In this document: piece by piece, positions 1 through 5,451 of the stretch
Layout of the letters: the number at the start of each line of letters is the position of its first letter
Numbering within the stretch: the first letter of the stretch is position 1
Assembly: GCA_003524335.1 (NCBI GenBank)
Contig: DQHV01000060.1
Location: forward strand, 2,030-7,963
Reading direction: 5' to 3'
Source of the DNA: Candidatus Aminicenantota bacterium
Lineage (GTDB): Bacteria; Acidobacteriota; Aminicenantia; Aminicenantales; UBA8522
DNA length: 5,934 bases
Made by a program: the position numbers and the translations under genes
The notes under the pieces: model-generated
Seen by the model: the letters and a program-made list of their open reading frames with translations, nothing else
The model's database searches: none
Told to the model about the DNA's origin: nothing

Positions 1-132
1 TTGGGTGATCCCGTCGAGTTTCAGATCGACCTCGAAAAAGCCAAAGCCTGGCTGGCCAAGGGCGCCCGGCCGTCGCAGACGGTCCAATCTCTCTTGGATA
101 GAGCTTCCCGGCGGAAAAAACTTTCCGATTAA
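1..132 (+). CDS. rpsP: 30S ribosomal protein S16, C-terminal part (5' truncated by window edge)
   Basis: Frame 1 reads from the first base to a TAA at 130-132 and gives 43 residues. They begin LGDPVEFQIDLEKAKAWL, continue with the stretch AKGARPSQTVQSLL, and end in a basic tail (RRKKLSD). This matches the C-terminal half of S16, where a conserved 'DP..EI.ID.EKA..WL..GAQPTDTV..LL' block precedes a variable tail. S16 is a small-subunit assembly protein that binds 16S rRNA, usually of about 80-90 residues, so roughly the first half lies upstream of the window. The TTG at base 1 is an internal Leu codon, not a start. The next gene, khpA, follows after 27 bp. The order rpsP-khpA-rimM-trmD-rplS is the classical bacterial arrangement and supports the call. 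Confidence 0.93.
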   Translation: MGDPVEFQIDLEKAKAWLAKGARPSQTVQSLLDRASRRKKLSD

Positions 133-147
133 ACATTCTTTGCCTTT

Positions 148-155
148 AAGGAGGT
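148..155 (+). promoter_or_regulatory. Strong Shine-Dalgarno site of khpA
   Basis: AAGGAGGT is a near-perfect anti-16S match, ending 4 nt before the GTG at 160. It fixes that GTG as the khpA start. It is the strongest ribosome binding site in the operon; the rimM and trmD starts downstream have weak sites and appear to rely on coupling. Confidence 0.8.
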
Positions 156-159
156 CACG

Positions 160-396
160 GTGAAGGAACTCGTTGAATTGATCGCCAAAGCGCTCGTTGA
201 CAACCCGGAGAAGGTGCAGGTTTCCCAGCTGGAAGGTGAACAGACCACCATCCTCGAGCTCAAGGTGGCTCAGGAGGACCTGGGGAAAGTCATCGGAAAA
301 CAGGGAAGGACGGCCCGGGCTATTCGGATCATCCTGGGTGCCGCGGGGATGAAATTGAAGAGGAGATTTAACCTCGAGATAATTGAAAAGGGATAG
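160..396 (+). CDS. khpA: KhpA, small KH-domain RNA-binding protein
   Basis: This 78-residue protein is a single type II KH domain, the usual length for KhpA (YlqC family). The core [15 protein letters not shown] at residues 42-56 contains the GxxG RNA-binding loop (G46-K47-Q48-G49). It is followed by the helix and strand that end in [12 protein letters not shown]. In other bacteria KhpA is a cytoplasmic RNA-binding protein that can pair with KhpB (Jag/EloR) and affects cell envelope growth and post-transcriptional control; whether that holds here is inference. The GTG start is set by the strong AAGGAGGT site upstream. It sits between rpsP and rimM, its standard place. Its TAG stop directly abuts the TTG start of rimM with no intervening base. 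Confidence 0.94.
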   Translation: MKELVELIAKALVDNPEKVQVSQLEGEQTTILELKVAQEDLGKVIGKQGRTARAIRIILGAAGMKLKRRFNLEIIEKG

Positions 397-906
397 TTGA
401 TCACCGTTGCCCGGATATTAAGAAGCCAAGGTAAAGACGGAGAACTTAGACTCCGGTTCTCATATATAGCGCCGACTGATTGCTCGGGGCTGAAGAGCGT
501 TTTCATAGGGAGAGAGGGGGATCTCAGGGAATATGCCATCGAGTCTCTGGTCCCCCATGGAAAAGACTTTGACCTCAAGCTGGAGGGCGTGGATTCGCTC
601 TCCCAGGCCGACTGCCTGGCCGGCCTGGACGTTCTCATTCCCGAGGAGACCCTGAAGGAGCGGGAAAAGGACGAGTTCTTTCTCTTCCAGCTCATCGGCT
701 GCTCGGTCATCGACGGCCTGGGAAAGACGATCGGCCTGGTCAAGGATGTGCTGTCCGCCGGCCGGAGCGACCTTCTCGTGGTCGAACGGGAAGAAAAAGA
801 GATCCTCATCCCGTTCCATGAGTCGATCTGTATCGAAGTGGATGTGCCCGGGAAGCGGATCCGTGTCGACCCGCCGGCCGGGCTGCTGGATTTGAATGAG
901 ATTTGA
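397..906 (+). CDS. rimM: Ribosome maturation factor RimM (16S rRNA processing)
   Basis: This 169-residue protein has the two RimM domains. The N-terminal beta-barrel opens with ITVARILRSQGKDGELRL (residues 2-19), the family's 'I.VG.I...HG..GEV.V' signature. A PRC-barrel domain follows from about residue 94, with FFLFQLIGCSVID, then GLVKDVLSAGRSDLLVV, EILIPF and a C-terminal IRVDPPAGLLDL. RimM binds S19 and helps mature the 30S head. The length is typical. The start is TTG at 397, immediately after the khpA stop. No ATG or GTG fits the conserved N-terminus, and AAGGGA at 388-393 gives a short-spaced ribosome site, so translation probably depends on ribosomes terminating on khpA. The C-terminus overlaps trmD by 11 bp. 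Confidence 0.95.
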   Translation: MITVARILRSQGKDGELRLRFSYIAPTDCSGLKSVFIGREGDLREYAIESLVPHGKDFDLKLEGVDSLSQADCLAGLDVLIPEETLKEREKDEFFLFQLIGCSVIDGLGKTIGLVKDVLSAGRSDLLVVEREEKEILIPFHESICIEVDVPGKRIRVDPPAGLLDLNEI

Positions 907-1642
907 TATCATCACCATCTTCCCCGAGATGCTGGCCGGATTTTTCTCAGGGGGGGTGGTCAAGAAGGCGTTGGAAAAAGGACTTCTCGAGATCTCTGTC
1001 CATGACCTCAGGGACTATACCCATGACAAGCATAAGCAAGTGGACGACCGGCCCTTCGGCGGGGGGGAGGGCATGGTCCTCAAGCCGGAGCCTATCTTCG
1101 AGTCGGTCGAGGCCGTCCGCAAGAACAAGCGGAGCCGCGTCTACCTCCTGTCGCCCCAGGGAATCAGGCTCGATTCAGCGCTTGCCCGGAAGCTGTCCCG
1201 GGTCCCACAGGTCATCCTGATTTGCGGCCGTTACGAGGGCGTCGATGAACGGGTCGGCCGGCACCTGGTGGACGGTGAGATATCGATCGGTGATTATGTC
1301 CTTACCGGCGGAGAGCCGGCCGCCTGGGTGGTTATGGATGCCGTCTCCCGGTTTATCCCCGGTGTAGTGGGCAAGGGGGAATCGGTCCGCCGGGACTCGT
1401 TCTTCGACGGCCTTCTCGATTTCCCGCATTACACCCGGCCGCGGGATTTTCAGGGAATGAAGGTCCCCCAGGTGCTTTTCTCGGGAAATCATGCTAAAAT
1501 TAGCGACTGGCGTCGCCGGAAAGCCCTGGCAAAGACCAGGGATGTCCGGCCCGACCTCCTGGCTAAGAAGAAGCTCGCTCCGGGCGGCCGAAAGCTCTTG
1601 GAGTCGGCGCCTAGGAAAGGAAAAGACCATGAGCCTGATTGA
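896..1642 (+). CDS. trmD: tRNA (guanine37-N1)-methyltransferase TrmD
   Basis: This 248-residue SPOUT-family enzyme has the family's usual length. TrmD transfers a methyl group from S-adenosylmethionine to N1 of G37 in tRNAs, which prevents +1 frameshifting. Seen in the sequence: the N-terminal [29 protein letters not shown] (residues 50-66); and the trefoil-knot SAM-binding segments [10 protein letters not shown] (111-120) and [11 protein letters not shown] (130-140). The catalytic-loop block [16 protein letters not shown] (167-182) has D171 at the place of the E. coli catalytic Asp169. GNHA..S.WRR near residues 198-208 starts the tRNA-binding C-terminal domain. The ATG overlaps the rimM end by 11 bp. 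Its own ribosome site is weak, so coupling is likely. The 3' end overlaps rplS by 14 bp. Confidence 0.97.
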   Translation: MRFDIITIFPEMLAGFFSGGVVKKALEKGLLEISVHDLRDYTHDKHKQVDDRPFGGGEGMVLKPEPIFESVEAVRKNKRSRVYLLSPQGIRLDSALARKLSRVPQVILICGRYEGVDERVGRHLVDGEISIGDYVLTGGEPAAWVVMDAVSRFIPGVVGKGESVRRDSFFDGLLDFPHYTRPRDFQGMKVPQVLFSGNHAKISDWRRRKALAKTRDVRPDLLAKKKLAPGGRKLLESAPRKGKDHEPD

Positions 1643-1970
1643 TCTGGTTGAAGAAAAGGAACGGAAGACAGACCTTGAACCGTTCGGTGTTGGGGACACC
1701 GTCAAGGTCCATGTGATCATCAAAGAGGGCGATAAAGAACGCGTCCAGGTTTTCAAGGGAGATGTGATCTCCAGGAGGGGAAGCGGCCTCGGGGCGTCAT
1801 TCACGGTGCGGAAGGTTTCCTTCGGCGTGGGAGTGGAGAGGATCTTTCCTCTCCATGCCAAGAGCGTCAAGAAGGTCGAAGTCGTCAAGAAGGGGAAGGT
1901 GAGGAGGGCCAAGCTTTACTACCTGCGCGACCTCAAGGGCAAGGCCGCCAAGCTGAGGGAACTCAGATAG
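1629..1970 (+). CDS. rplS: 50S ribosomal protein L19
   Basis: This 113-residue protein has the usual L19 length. The highly conserved core is visible: [33 protein letters not shown], then [20 protein letters not shown], and the C-terminal [23 protein letters not shown]19 lies at the 30S-50S interface and contributes to intersubunit bridges. The chosen start is ATG at 1629, preceded by an AGGAAAGG-like site at about 1614-1621. An in-frame ATG at 1491 would add 46 residues read from a shifted frame of trmD; these do not resemble L19 and are rejected. The gene overlaps the trmD 3' end by 14 bp. No terminator-like structure follows, so transcription probably continues into rnhB. Confidence 0.97.
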   Translation: MSLIDLVEEKERKTDLEPFGVGDTVKVHVIIKEGDKERVQVFKGDVISRRGSGLGASFTVRKVSFGVGVERIFPLHAKSVKKVEVVKKGKVRRAKLYYLRDLKGKAAKLRELR

Positions 1971-2013
1971 CCGGACATCCGGGCCGGGCCATTCCTCTCA
2001 TTGAAGAGCAGAA

Positions 2014-2649
2014 ATGGCGGACTTTAAGATCGAGAAAAAAATCCTGGGTCAAAGTTTTCAGAGGATCGCCGGCGTCGATGAAGCCGGCCGGGGAGCGCTC
2101 TTCGGGCCGGTCGTGGCTGCGGCCGTGGTCCTTCCTCCGACCTGGATCTCCCGGCCGGTCAGGGGATGGCTGAGACAGGTCAACGATTCAAAGATGATCG
2201 CTCCCTTAAAAAGGCGGGAGCTGGCGCGGTCGATCCTGGCCGAGGCGGATTCGGTCGGCGTGGGGCTGGCGACCAGTCTGGAGATTGACGAGAAGAATAT
2301 CTACTGGGCTTCGCTCGAGGCGATGAAGCGGGCGGTCGCCGACCTGGCGCCGCGTCCGGACTTCCTGCTCGTCGACGGATTCAAACGCCGGGAGTGCGGC
2401 TTCGGCTGCCCGCAGCTCGGCATCACCGGCGGTGACCGCAAGAGCCTGTCCGTCGCCGCCGCTTCGATTGTGGCCAAGGTGGTCCGGGATGAGATGATGC
2501 GGCGGCTGGAGGATTTCTTCACGGGCTACCATCTCGCCAGGAACAAGGGCTATGGGACGAAAGAGCACTACCTGGCTTTGAGGGATAAAGGGCCGACGCC
2601 CCTCCACCGTCACACCTTTAACCTCGAAGGAAAGGCCGGCTGGGGATGA
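2014..2649 (+). CDS. rnhB: Ribonuclease HII
   Basis: This 211-residue protein has the normal RNase HII length. The enzyme cuts RNA in RNA-DNA hybrids and single ribonucleotides embedded in DNA. The acidic active site is complete: D22-E23 in IAGVDEAGRG, D121 in FLLVDGF, and D159 in ASIVAKVVRDEMM. The GRG element (G25-R26-G27) and the tyrosine in KGYGTKEH (Y180), used in bacterial RNase H2 to recognise the 2'-OH at the RNA-DNA junction, are also present. The end matches the family's 'GPTPLHR.TF' block. ATG 2014 has only a weak upstream GAAGAGC site, but starting there leaves a normal-length N-terminus. rnhB often follows rplS. Here the usual yraN partner is absent and a TPR gene is joined to it by an ATGA overlap. 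Confidence 0.96.
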   Translation: MADFKIEKKILGQSFQRIAGVDEAGRGALFGPVVAAAVVLPPTWISRPVRGWLRQVNDSKMIAPLKRRELARSILAEADSVGVGLATSLEIDEKNIYWASLEAMKRAVADLAPRPDFLLVDGFKRRECGFGCPQLGITGGDRKSLSVAAASIVAKVVRDEMMRRLEDFFTGYHLARNKGYGTKEHYLALRDKGPTPLHRHTFNLEGKAGWG

Positions 2650-4751
2650 AAGATAAGATCGACAAGGCGAAGATCCTCGAGCTGGCCGAGCGCCAGGTCA
2701 AAGCCGGCCGGACCGAGGAGGCCATCGCAGAGTACAAGAAACTCCTCTCGGGCGATGCGCCCGACCTGAGCATCAATAACATCATAGGAGACCTCTACGC
2801 CCAGCTGGGCCGGACCGAGGAGGCGGTCAGGTCTTTTCAGGCCGTCGCCGGTTACTACGAATCCAGGAGCTATTTTTCCCAAGCCCTGGCGATCTACAAG
2901 AAGATCAGCAAGATCGACCCAGAGAACGTGATCATTATCGTCCGCCTGGGCGATCTATTGATCTCCCAGGGCTTCACCGTGGAGGCCCGGCGGGAGTACC
3001 TCAAGGCGGAACAGAAGCTGCGGCGCGAGAAGCGGATCAAGGAGCTCATCTTCCTCTACGACAAGTTGATCAAGCTGGAACGGGACAATATCGCCTACAA
3101 GCTCACCCTGGCCGAACTGCTCCGGCAGGAGGGATTCAACGAGGAAGCTATCATCCAGCTCAACGATGCCGCCGAGATCCACCTGAGCCGGAACGAACTC
3201 GGGGAGGCCGAGAAGGTTATCGAGCAAGCCCGTTGGCTCAAGGAGGGCGACCAGCGGACGATGACGAATCTGGTTGAGGTGCTCAAGAAGAGCAACCGGC
3301 GCAAGTATGCCCTCGAGATCGTCGGCGAGATCCTCAAGAAGGATGAGAACAACGTTCACTTCCAAACCCTCCTGGGGTCGCTGTATCTCGAGGAGCGGGA
3401 ACTCGACAGGGCCGAGGACATCTTCTCGCGGATCGTCGCCGCAAATCCCGTCGAGACCAGGGCGCGGATCAAGCTGGGCAAGGTCTATGCCCTGCAGGGC
3501 AGAGCCGAGAAGGCCTACGAGCTATTCGATCCCCTGATCGCCAGCATGGTCAAGAAGCAAAAGGAAGACAAGGCCGTCGGGCTTCTGGGCATCGTCCTCA
3601 GCGCCGAGCCACTCTATCTGCCGGCCCTGGAAAGACTGGCCGTGATCTACAAGGCCAAGAATCACAAGAGCTATCTTGAGGTCGTGAACAGGGTTATCCT
3701 GGAAGAGGCGCGGGCGAAAGGCCTGACCGAGAAGATGTTCGTCGCCCTGGCCGAGCTCTTCGAGCTCCGCCCAAGGGACAAGGACCTTATCCGCGAGTAC
3801 CGCGAACTGAGAAGAGGGCTCGGGTTTGTGGATGAAAAGACGGGCGAGGCGGACACCCTCTCGGCAATGGAAGCGGAGGAGGGAGATATCGACCTTCTCC
3901 TGGCCAGGGTCGACCTCTACAACAACCAGGGGCTGGTCCGCAACGCCCGGCGCATCCTGGATAACCTGAACATCCGGTTCCCCCACTCGCCGAAGATCGA
4001 AGAGAAGCTCACGGCCCTGGATGAGGTCAAAGCCGAGATCAGGGCCGAGGAGATACAGGTCGCCGTGGGCAAGGTTCAGGACATCGAAGCCAAGATCGAG
4101 GCGACTCCCGACCTGGCCCGGACATTTCTCTCGGTCCTCCAGGATGAGGGGAGCACCGAGAAGCGGGTTACCTCGGCCGACCTTTTTGCCGACACGGAGA
4201 TCCTCCCCCTCCCCGCCGAGGAGGCCGAGGAGAAGAAGTTCTATGACCTCGGCCAGAAAATTGCGGATGAGGGCGAGATGATCCAGGGCGTCTTCGCCCA
4301 GCAGCTCCGCGGGGATATCTCCATCCTGGAGAAGGAGCTGACCGAGATCGTCAGTGAGTTCCGGGAGCAGGTGCGCAAGAAAGTTGAAACCAAAGATTAC
4401 GAGACGCGCTTCAACCTGGGCCTGGCCTACTTGGAGCAGGGCCTGGTGGAGGAGGCCATCGAGGAGTTCCTGATGGCCTCCGAAGACCCGGCAAGGGCGC
4501 TGGAGTGCTCCAGCATCATCAGCAAGGCTTATAAGCAGAACAACAATTACGACGAGGCGCTGAATTGGCTGGAAAGGAGCCTGGTATTAGTGGACGTTGG
4601 TTCAGCCGAACATTTCGCCCTTCTCTACGAGCTGGCCTCCCTGCATGAGGACAACGGCGACAGGCGCAAGGCCCTGGAGCTCTATCGTCGGATCAGGGAC
4701 TGGAATCCCGCCTACCGGGACGTTATCAAGAAAGTAGACAGCCTGTCCTGA
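2646..4751 (+). CDS. Large soluble tetratricopeptide-repeat protein of unknown function
   Basis: This 701-residue protein has no signal peptide, lipobox or membrane segment, so it is probably cytoplasmic. TPR-like helix pairs with the A8/A20/P32-type pattern fill residues 12-340; examples are IIGDLYAQLGRTEEAVRSF (46-64), LLGSLYLEERELDRAEDIF (242-260) and KLGKVYALQGRAEKAYELF (276-294). Another lies at 416-449 (LYNNQGLVRNARRILDNL). A charged, Glu/Lys-rich linker (about 451-580) is probably coiled-coil or disordered in part. Three further TPRs occupy 585-690, starting YETRFNLGLAYLEQGLVEEAIEEF. This C-terminal module resembles ones in large TPR proteins of Myxococcota and Acidobacteriota, some linked to pili or motility; the resemblance is recalled, not searched. 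The start is fixed by the ATGA overlap with rnhB, which implies coupling. TPRs bind proteins, so it is likely a scaffold. Partner and role are unknown. Confidence 0.85.
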   Translation: MKDKIDKAKILELAERQVKAGRTEEAIAEYKKLLSGDAPDLSINNIIGDLYAQLGRTEEAVRSFQAVAGYYESRSYFSQALAIYKKISKIDPENVIIIVRLGDLLISQGFTVEARREYLKAEQKLRREKRIKELIFLYDKLIKLERDNIAYKLTLAELLRQEGFNEEAIIQLNDAAEIHLSRNELGEAEKVIEQARWLKEGDQRTMTNLVEVLKKSNRRKYALEIVGEILKKDENNVHFQTLLGSLYLEERELDRAEDIFSRIVAANPVETRARIKLGKVYALQGRAEKAYELFDPLIASMVKKQKEDKAVGLLGIVLSAEPLYLPALERLAVIYKAKNHKSYLEVVNRVILEEARAKGLTEKMFVALAELFELRPRDKDLIREYRELRRGLGFVDEKTGEADTLSAMEAEEGDIDLLLARVDLYNNQGLVRNARRILDNLNIRFPHSPKIEEKLTALDEVKAEIRAEEIQVAVGKVQDIEAKIEATPDLARTFLSVLQDEGSTEKRVTSADLFADTEILPLPAEEAEEKKFYDLGQKIADEGEMIQGVFAQQLRGDISILEKELTEIVSEFREQVRKKVETKDYETRFNLGLAYLEQGLVEEAIEEFLMASEDPARALECSSIISKAYKQNNNYDEALNWLERSLVLVDVGSAEHFALLYELASLHEDNGDRRKALELYRRIRDWNPAYRDVIKKVDSLS

Positions 4752-4760
4752 TTGAATTAT

Positions 4761-4804
4761 GGGGACACGAAACTTAATTCCAGAGAATTAAGCATCATGT
4801 CCCC
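4761..4804. repeat. Palindromic GGGGACA/TGTCCCC hairpin element, copy 1
   Basis: GGGGACA (4761-4767) and TGTCCCC (4798-4804) form the outer stem. CTTAATTC (4773-4780) and GAATTAAG (4785-4792) form a perfect 8 bp inner stem around a CAGA loop. The unpaired parts are symmetric (5 nt CGAAA against 5 nt CATCA), so all 44 nt form one hairpin with an internal loop. It begins 9 bp after the TPR stop codon. No T-tract follows, so on its own it is a poor intrinsic terminator. The form recalls REP-like intergenic palindromes mobilised by Y1 (RAYT/IS200-like) transposases; that link is inference. Confidence 0.75.
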
Positions 4805-4812
4805 AAATTGCT

Positions 4813-4869
4813 ATTCAGGGGACAAGTACAGAATCGAGGGATTCCAGTACCTGTCCCCGAATCTTTTTT
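4813..4869 (+). terminator. Putative rho-independent terminator of the rpsP-TPR operon
   Basis: The second GGGGACA hairpin, extended by the ATTC/GAAT pairing at its base, is followed directly by TTTTTT (4864-4869). That is the order expected of an intrinsic terminator reading on the + strand. It lies 60-120 bp after the TPR stop codon, between convergent genes. It is the only terminator-like structure seen after any gene of the operon. The long, interrupted stem is less compact than a classical terminator. The - strand orientation has only a weak T-rich end, so it probably serves the RRM gene less well. Confidence 0.55.
4818..4858. repeat. Palindromic GGGGACA/TGTCCCC hairpin element, copy 2
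   Basis: The outer arms GGGGACA (4818-4824) and TGTCCCC (4852-4858) are identical to those of the neighbouring element, 13 bp away. The inner stems differ: GTAC (4826-4829) pairs with GTAC (4847-4850), and GAATC (4831-4835) pairs with GATTC (4840-4844), closing a 4 nt GAGG loop. Outside the arms, ATTC (4813-4816) can pair with GAAT (4859-4862), with A4817 bulged. Identical outer arms with different but self-complementary inner sequences suggest a repeat family selected for structure. Confidence 0.75.
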
Positions 4870-4884
4870 GCTAGGCTTAGGGGA

Positions 4885-5190
4885 CTAATACCGCCGGCTG
4901 CCGCCGCCGCCGCCGCCAAAACCGCCGCCGCCTGAGCGGGGCCGGTCCGTGCGGGCCTTGGCCTCGTTGACCTTCAGGGTGCGGCCCTTGAGGTCCTTGC
5001 CGTTGAGCATCGACATGGCCTTCTCGGCCTCGTCCTTGTTCGGCATCTCGACGAAGCCGAATCCGCGCGACTGGCCGCTCATCTTGTCGGAGATGACGGC
5101 GGCCTTCTCCACGGCCCCGTAGGCCTGGAAGGCCGTGCGGAGGTCCTCCTCGGTCACCGAGAAGGACAGGTTGCCAACGTAGATATTCAT
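4885..5190 (-). CDS. RRM-domain RNA-binding protein with glycine-rich tail (cold-inducible Rbp type)
   Basis: This 101-residue protein is one RNA recognition motif plus a short tail. RNP2 is IYVGNL (residues 3-8, aromatic Y4) and RNP1 is RGFGFVEM (42-49, aromatic F44 and F46), so the RNA-stacking residues are intact. The beta4 end is LKGRTLKVNEAKAR. The tail RSGGGGFGGGGGGSRRY (86-101) matches the Gly/Arg tails of plant GRPs and cyanobacterial Rbp proteins. Bacterial members bind RNA and many are cold- or stress-induced; that role here is inferred. The start is ATG at 5190, with GAGGAG 6 nt upstream. The gene is monocistronic, convergent with the TPR operon, and has its own promoter and a long structured leader. 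The run of GGC/GGN codons in the tail is slippage-prone. Confidence 0.93.
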   Translation of the reverse strand: MNIYVGNLSFSVTEEDLRTAFQAYGAVEKAAVISDKMSGQSRGFGFVEMPNKDEAEKAMSMLNGKDLKGRTLKVNEAKARTDRPRSGGGGFGGGGGGSRRY

Positions 5191-5238
5191 GCTCGACTCC
5201 TCACCAAAAATTCGATCGCAATAAAGGAGAGGAGCATG
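5188..5238 (-). promoter_or_regulatory. Leader inverted repeat able to mask the RRM gene's RBS and start codon
   Basis: In the mRNA, CATGCTC (complement of 5232-5238) can pair perfectly with GAGCATG (complement of 5188-5194), which contains the AUG start codon. After a 2 nt bulge the helix can add 3 bp into the Shine-Dalgarno region. A competing pairing joins leader CTCCTC (5229-5234) to the SD GAGGAG (5197-5202). Either fold, with an A/U-rich loop between, would block initiation. Such a structure could be a temperature- or protein-responsive switch, for example autoregulation by the RRM protein. The complementarity is seen directly; the function is inferred. Confidence 0.5.
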
Positions 5239-5282
5239 CCGGCTGTTCGGGCCTCGATCTCCGTGCCTTTATCCGACCCGCG

Positions 5283-5297
5283 CCCCCTCGACGGGGG
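5283..5297 (-). promoter_or_regulatory. GC hairpin near the 5' end of the RRM gene leader
   Basis: CCCCC (5283-5287) and GGGGG (5293-5297) form a perfect 5 bp G-C stem around a 5 nt TCGAC loop. With transcription starting near 5304, this would be a very stable hairpin about 7-20 nt from the mRNA 5' end. It could protect the transcript from 5' decay or be part of a leader fold. No T-tract follows on the - strand, so it is not a terminator. Confidence 0.4.
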
Positions 5298-5310
5298 AAT
5301 TACGGGAGAT

Positions 5311-5339
5311 ATCCTAGCACAAATGGCCCGCGCGCGCAA
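5311..5339 (-). promoter_or_regulatory. Extended -10 promoter of the RRM gene
   Basis: Read on the - strand, TGC-TAGGAT (5319-5311) is an extended -10 element (TGn plus 4 of 6 matches to TATAAT). A weak -35, TTGCGC (5339-5334), lies exactly 17 bp upstream. An A/T tract (AAAAAATTT, 5344-5352 region) sits just upstream of the -35, like an UP element. Predicted initiation near 5304 gives a leader of about 110 nt. Confidence 0.5.
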
Positions 5340-5398
5340 AACGAAATTTTTTAGCGGCCATTAAGTCTTTCAATAACAAACGGATACGAACAGGTTGG

Positions 5399-5427
5399 TT
5401 GACAAGATCCGACGCAGCGGATATCTT
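5399..5427 (+). promoter_or_regulatory. Sigma70-type promoter of the methyltransferase gene
   Basis: A perfect -35 hexamer TTGACA (5399-5404) and TATCTT (5422-5427, 4 of 6 matches to TATAAT) are separated by exactly 17 bp. Initiation near 5434 would leave a short leader of about 18 nt that still includes the ribosome site. It is divergent from the RRM promoter, with about 60 bp of A/T-rich DNA between the two -35 boxes. Confidence 0.6.
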
Positions 5428-5436
5428 CGTTGGGAC

Positions 5437-5443
5437 AGGAGGG
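5437..5443 (+). promoter_or_regulatory. Shine-Dalgarno site fixing the methyltransferase start
   Basis: AGGAGGG ends 8 nt before ATG 5452, an optimal spacing. A nearer ATG at 5444 abuts this site with no spacing and is in another frame, so 5452 is the start. Confidence 0.7.
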
Positions 5444-5451
5444 ATGCCGCC

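Noticed and set aside
270..963. Two open frames on the - strand under khpA and rimM (179 and 167 aa)
   Set aside because: They are antisense shadows of khpA/rimM, with no conserved motif and no ribosome site worth noting.
1491..1628. N-terminal extension of L19 from an in-frame ATG at 1491
   Set aside because: The added residues are a frame-shifted reading of trmD and do not resemble L19; ATG 1629 has a proper SD and gives the normal protein length.
1175..1912. Long (245 aa) open frame on the - strand across the trmD/rplS junction
   Set aside because: It lies fully antisense to two certain genes, has no recognisable domain and has a Ser/Thr/Arg/Pro-rich composition typical of a shadow frame in GC-rich DNA.
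1971..1983. CCGGA-CA-TCCGG inverted repeat after rplS as a terminator
   Set aside because: The stem is 5 bp with a 2 nt gap, too tight to fold, and no T-tract follows. The rplS-rnhB spacing also suggests continued transcription.
4901..4940. GC-rich trinucleotide repeat (CCGCCG-type) as a microsatellite or structural element
   Set aside because: It is explained by the Gly-rich tail codons of the RRM protein; only a mild slippage risk remains.
5444..5446. Upstream ATG as the methyltransferase start
   Set aside because: It is out of frame with the conserved protein and directly abuts the AGGAGGG site, leaving no spacer.
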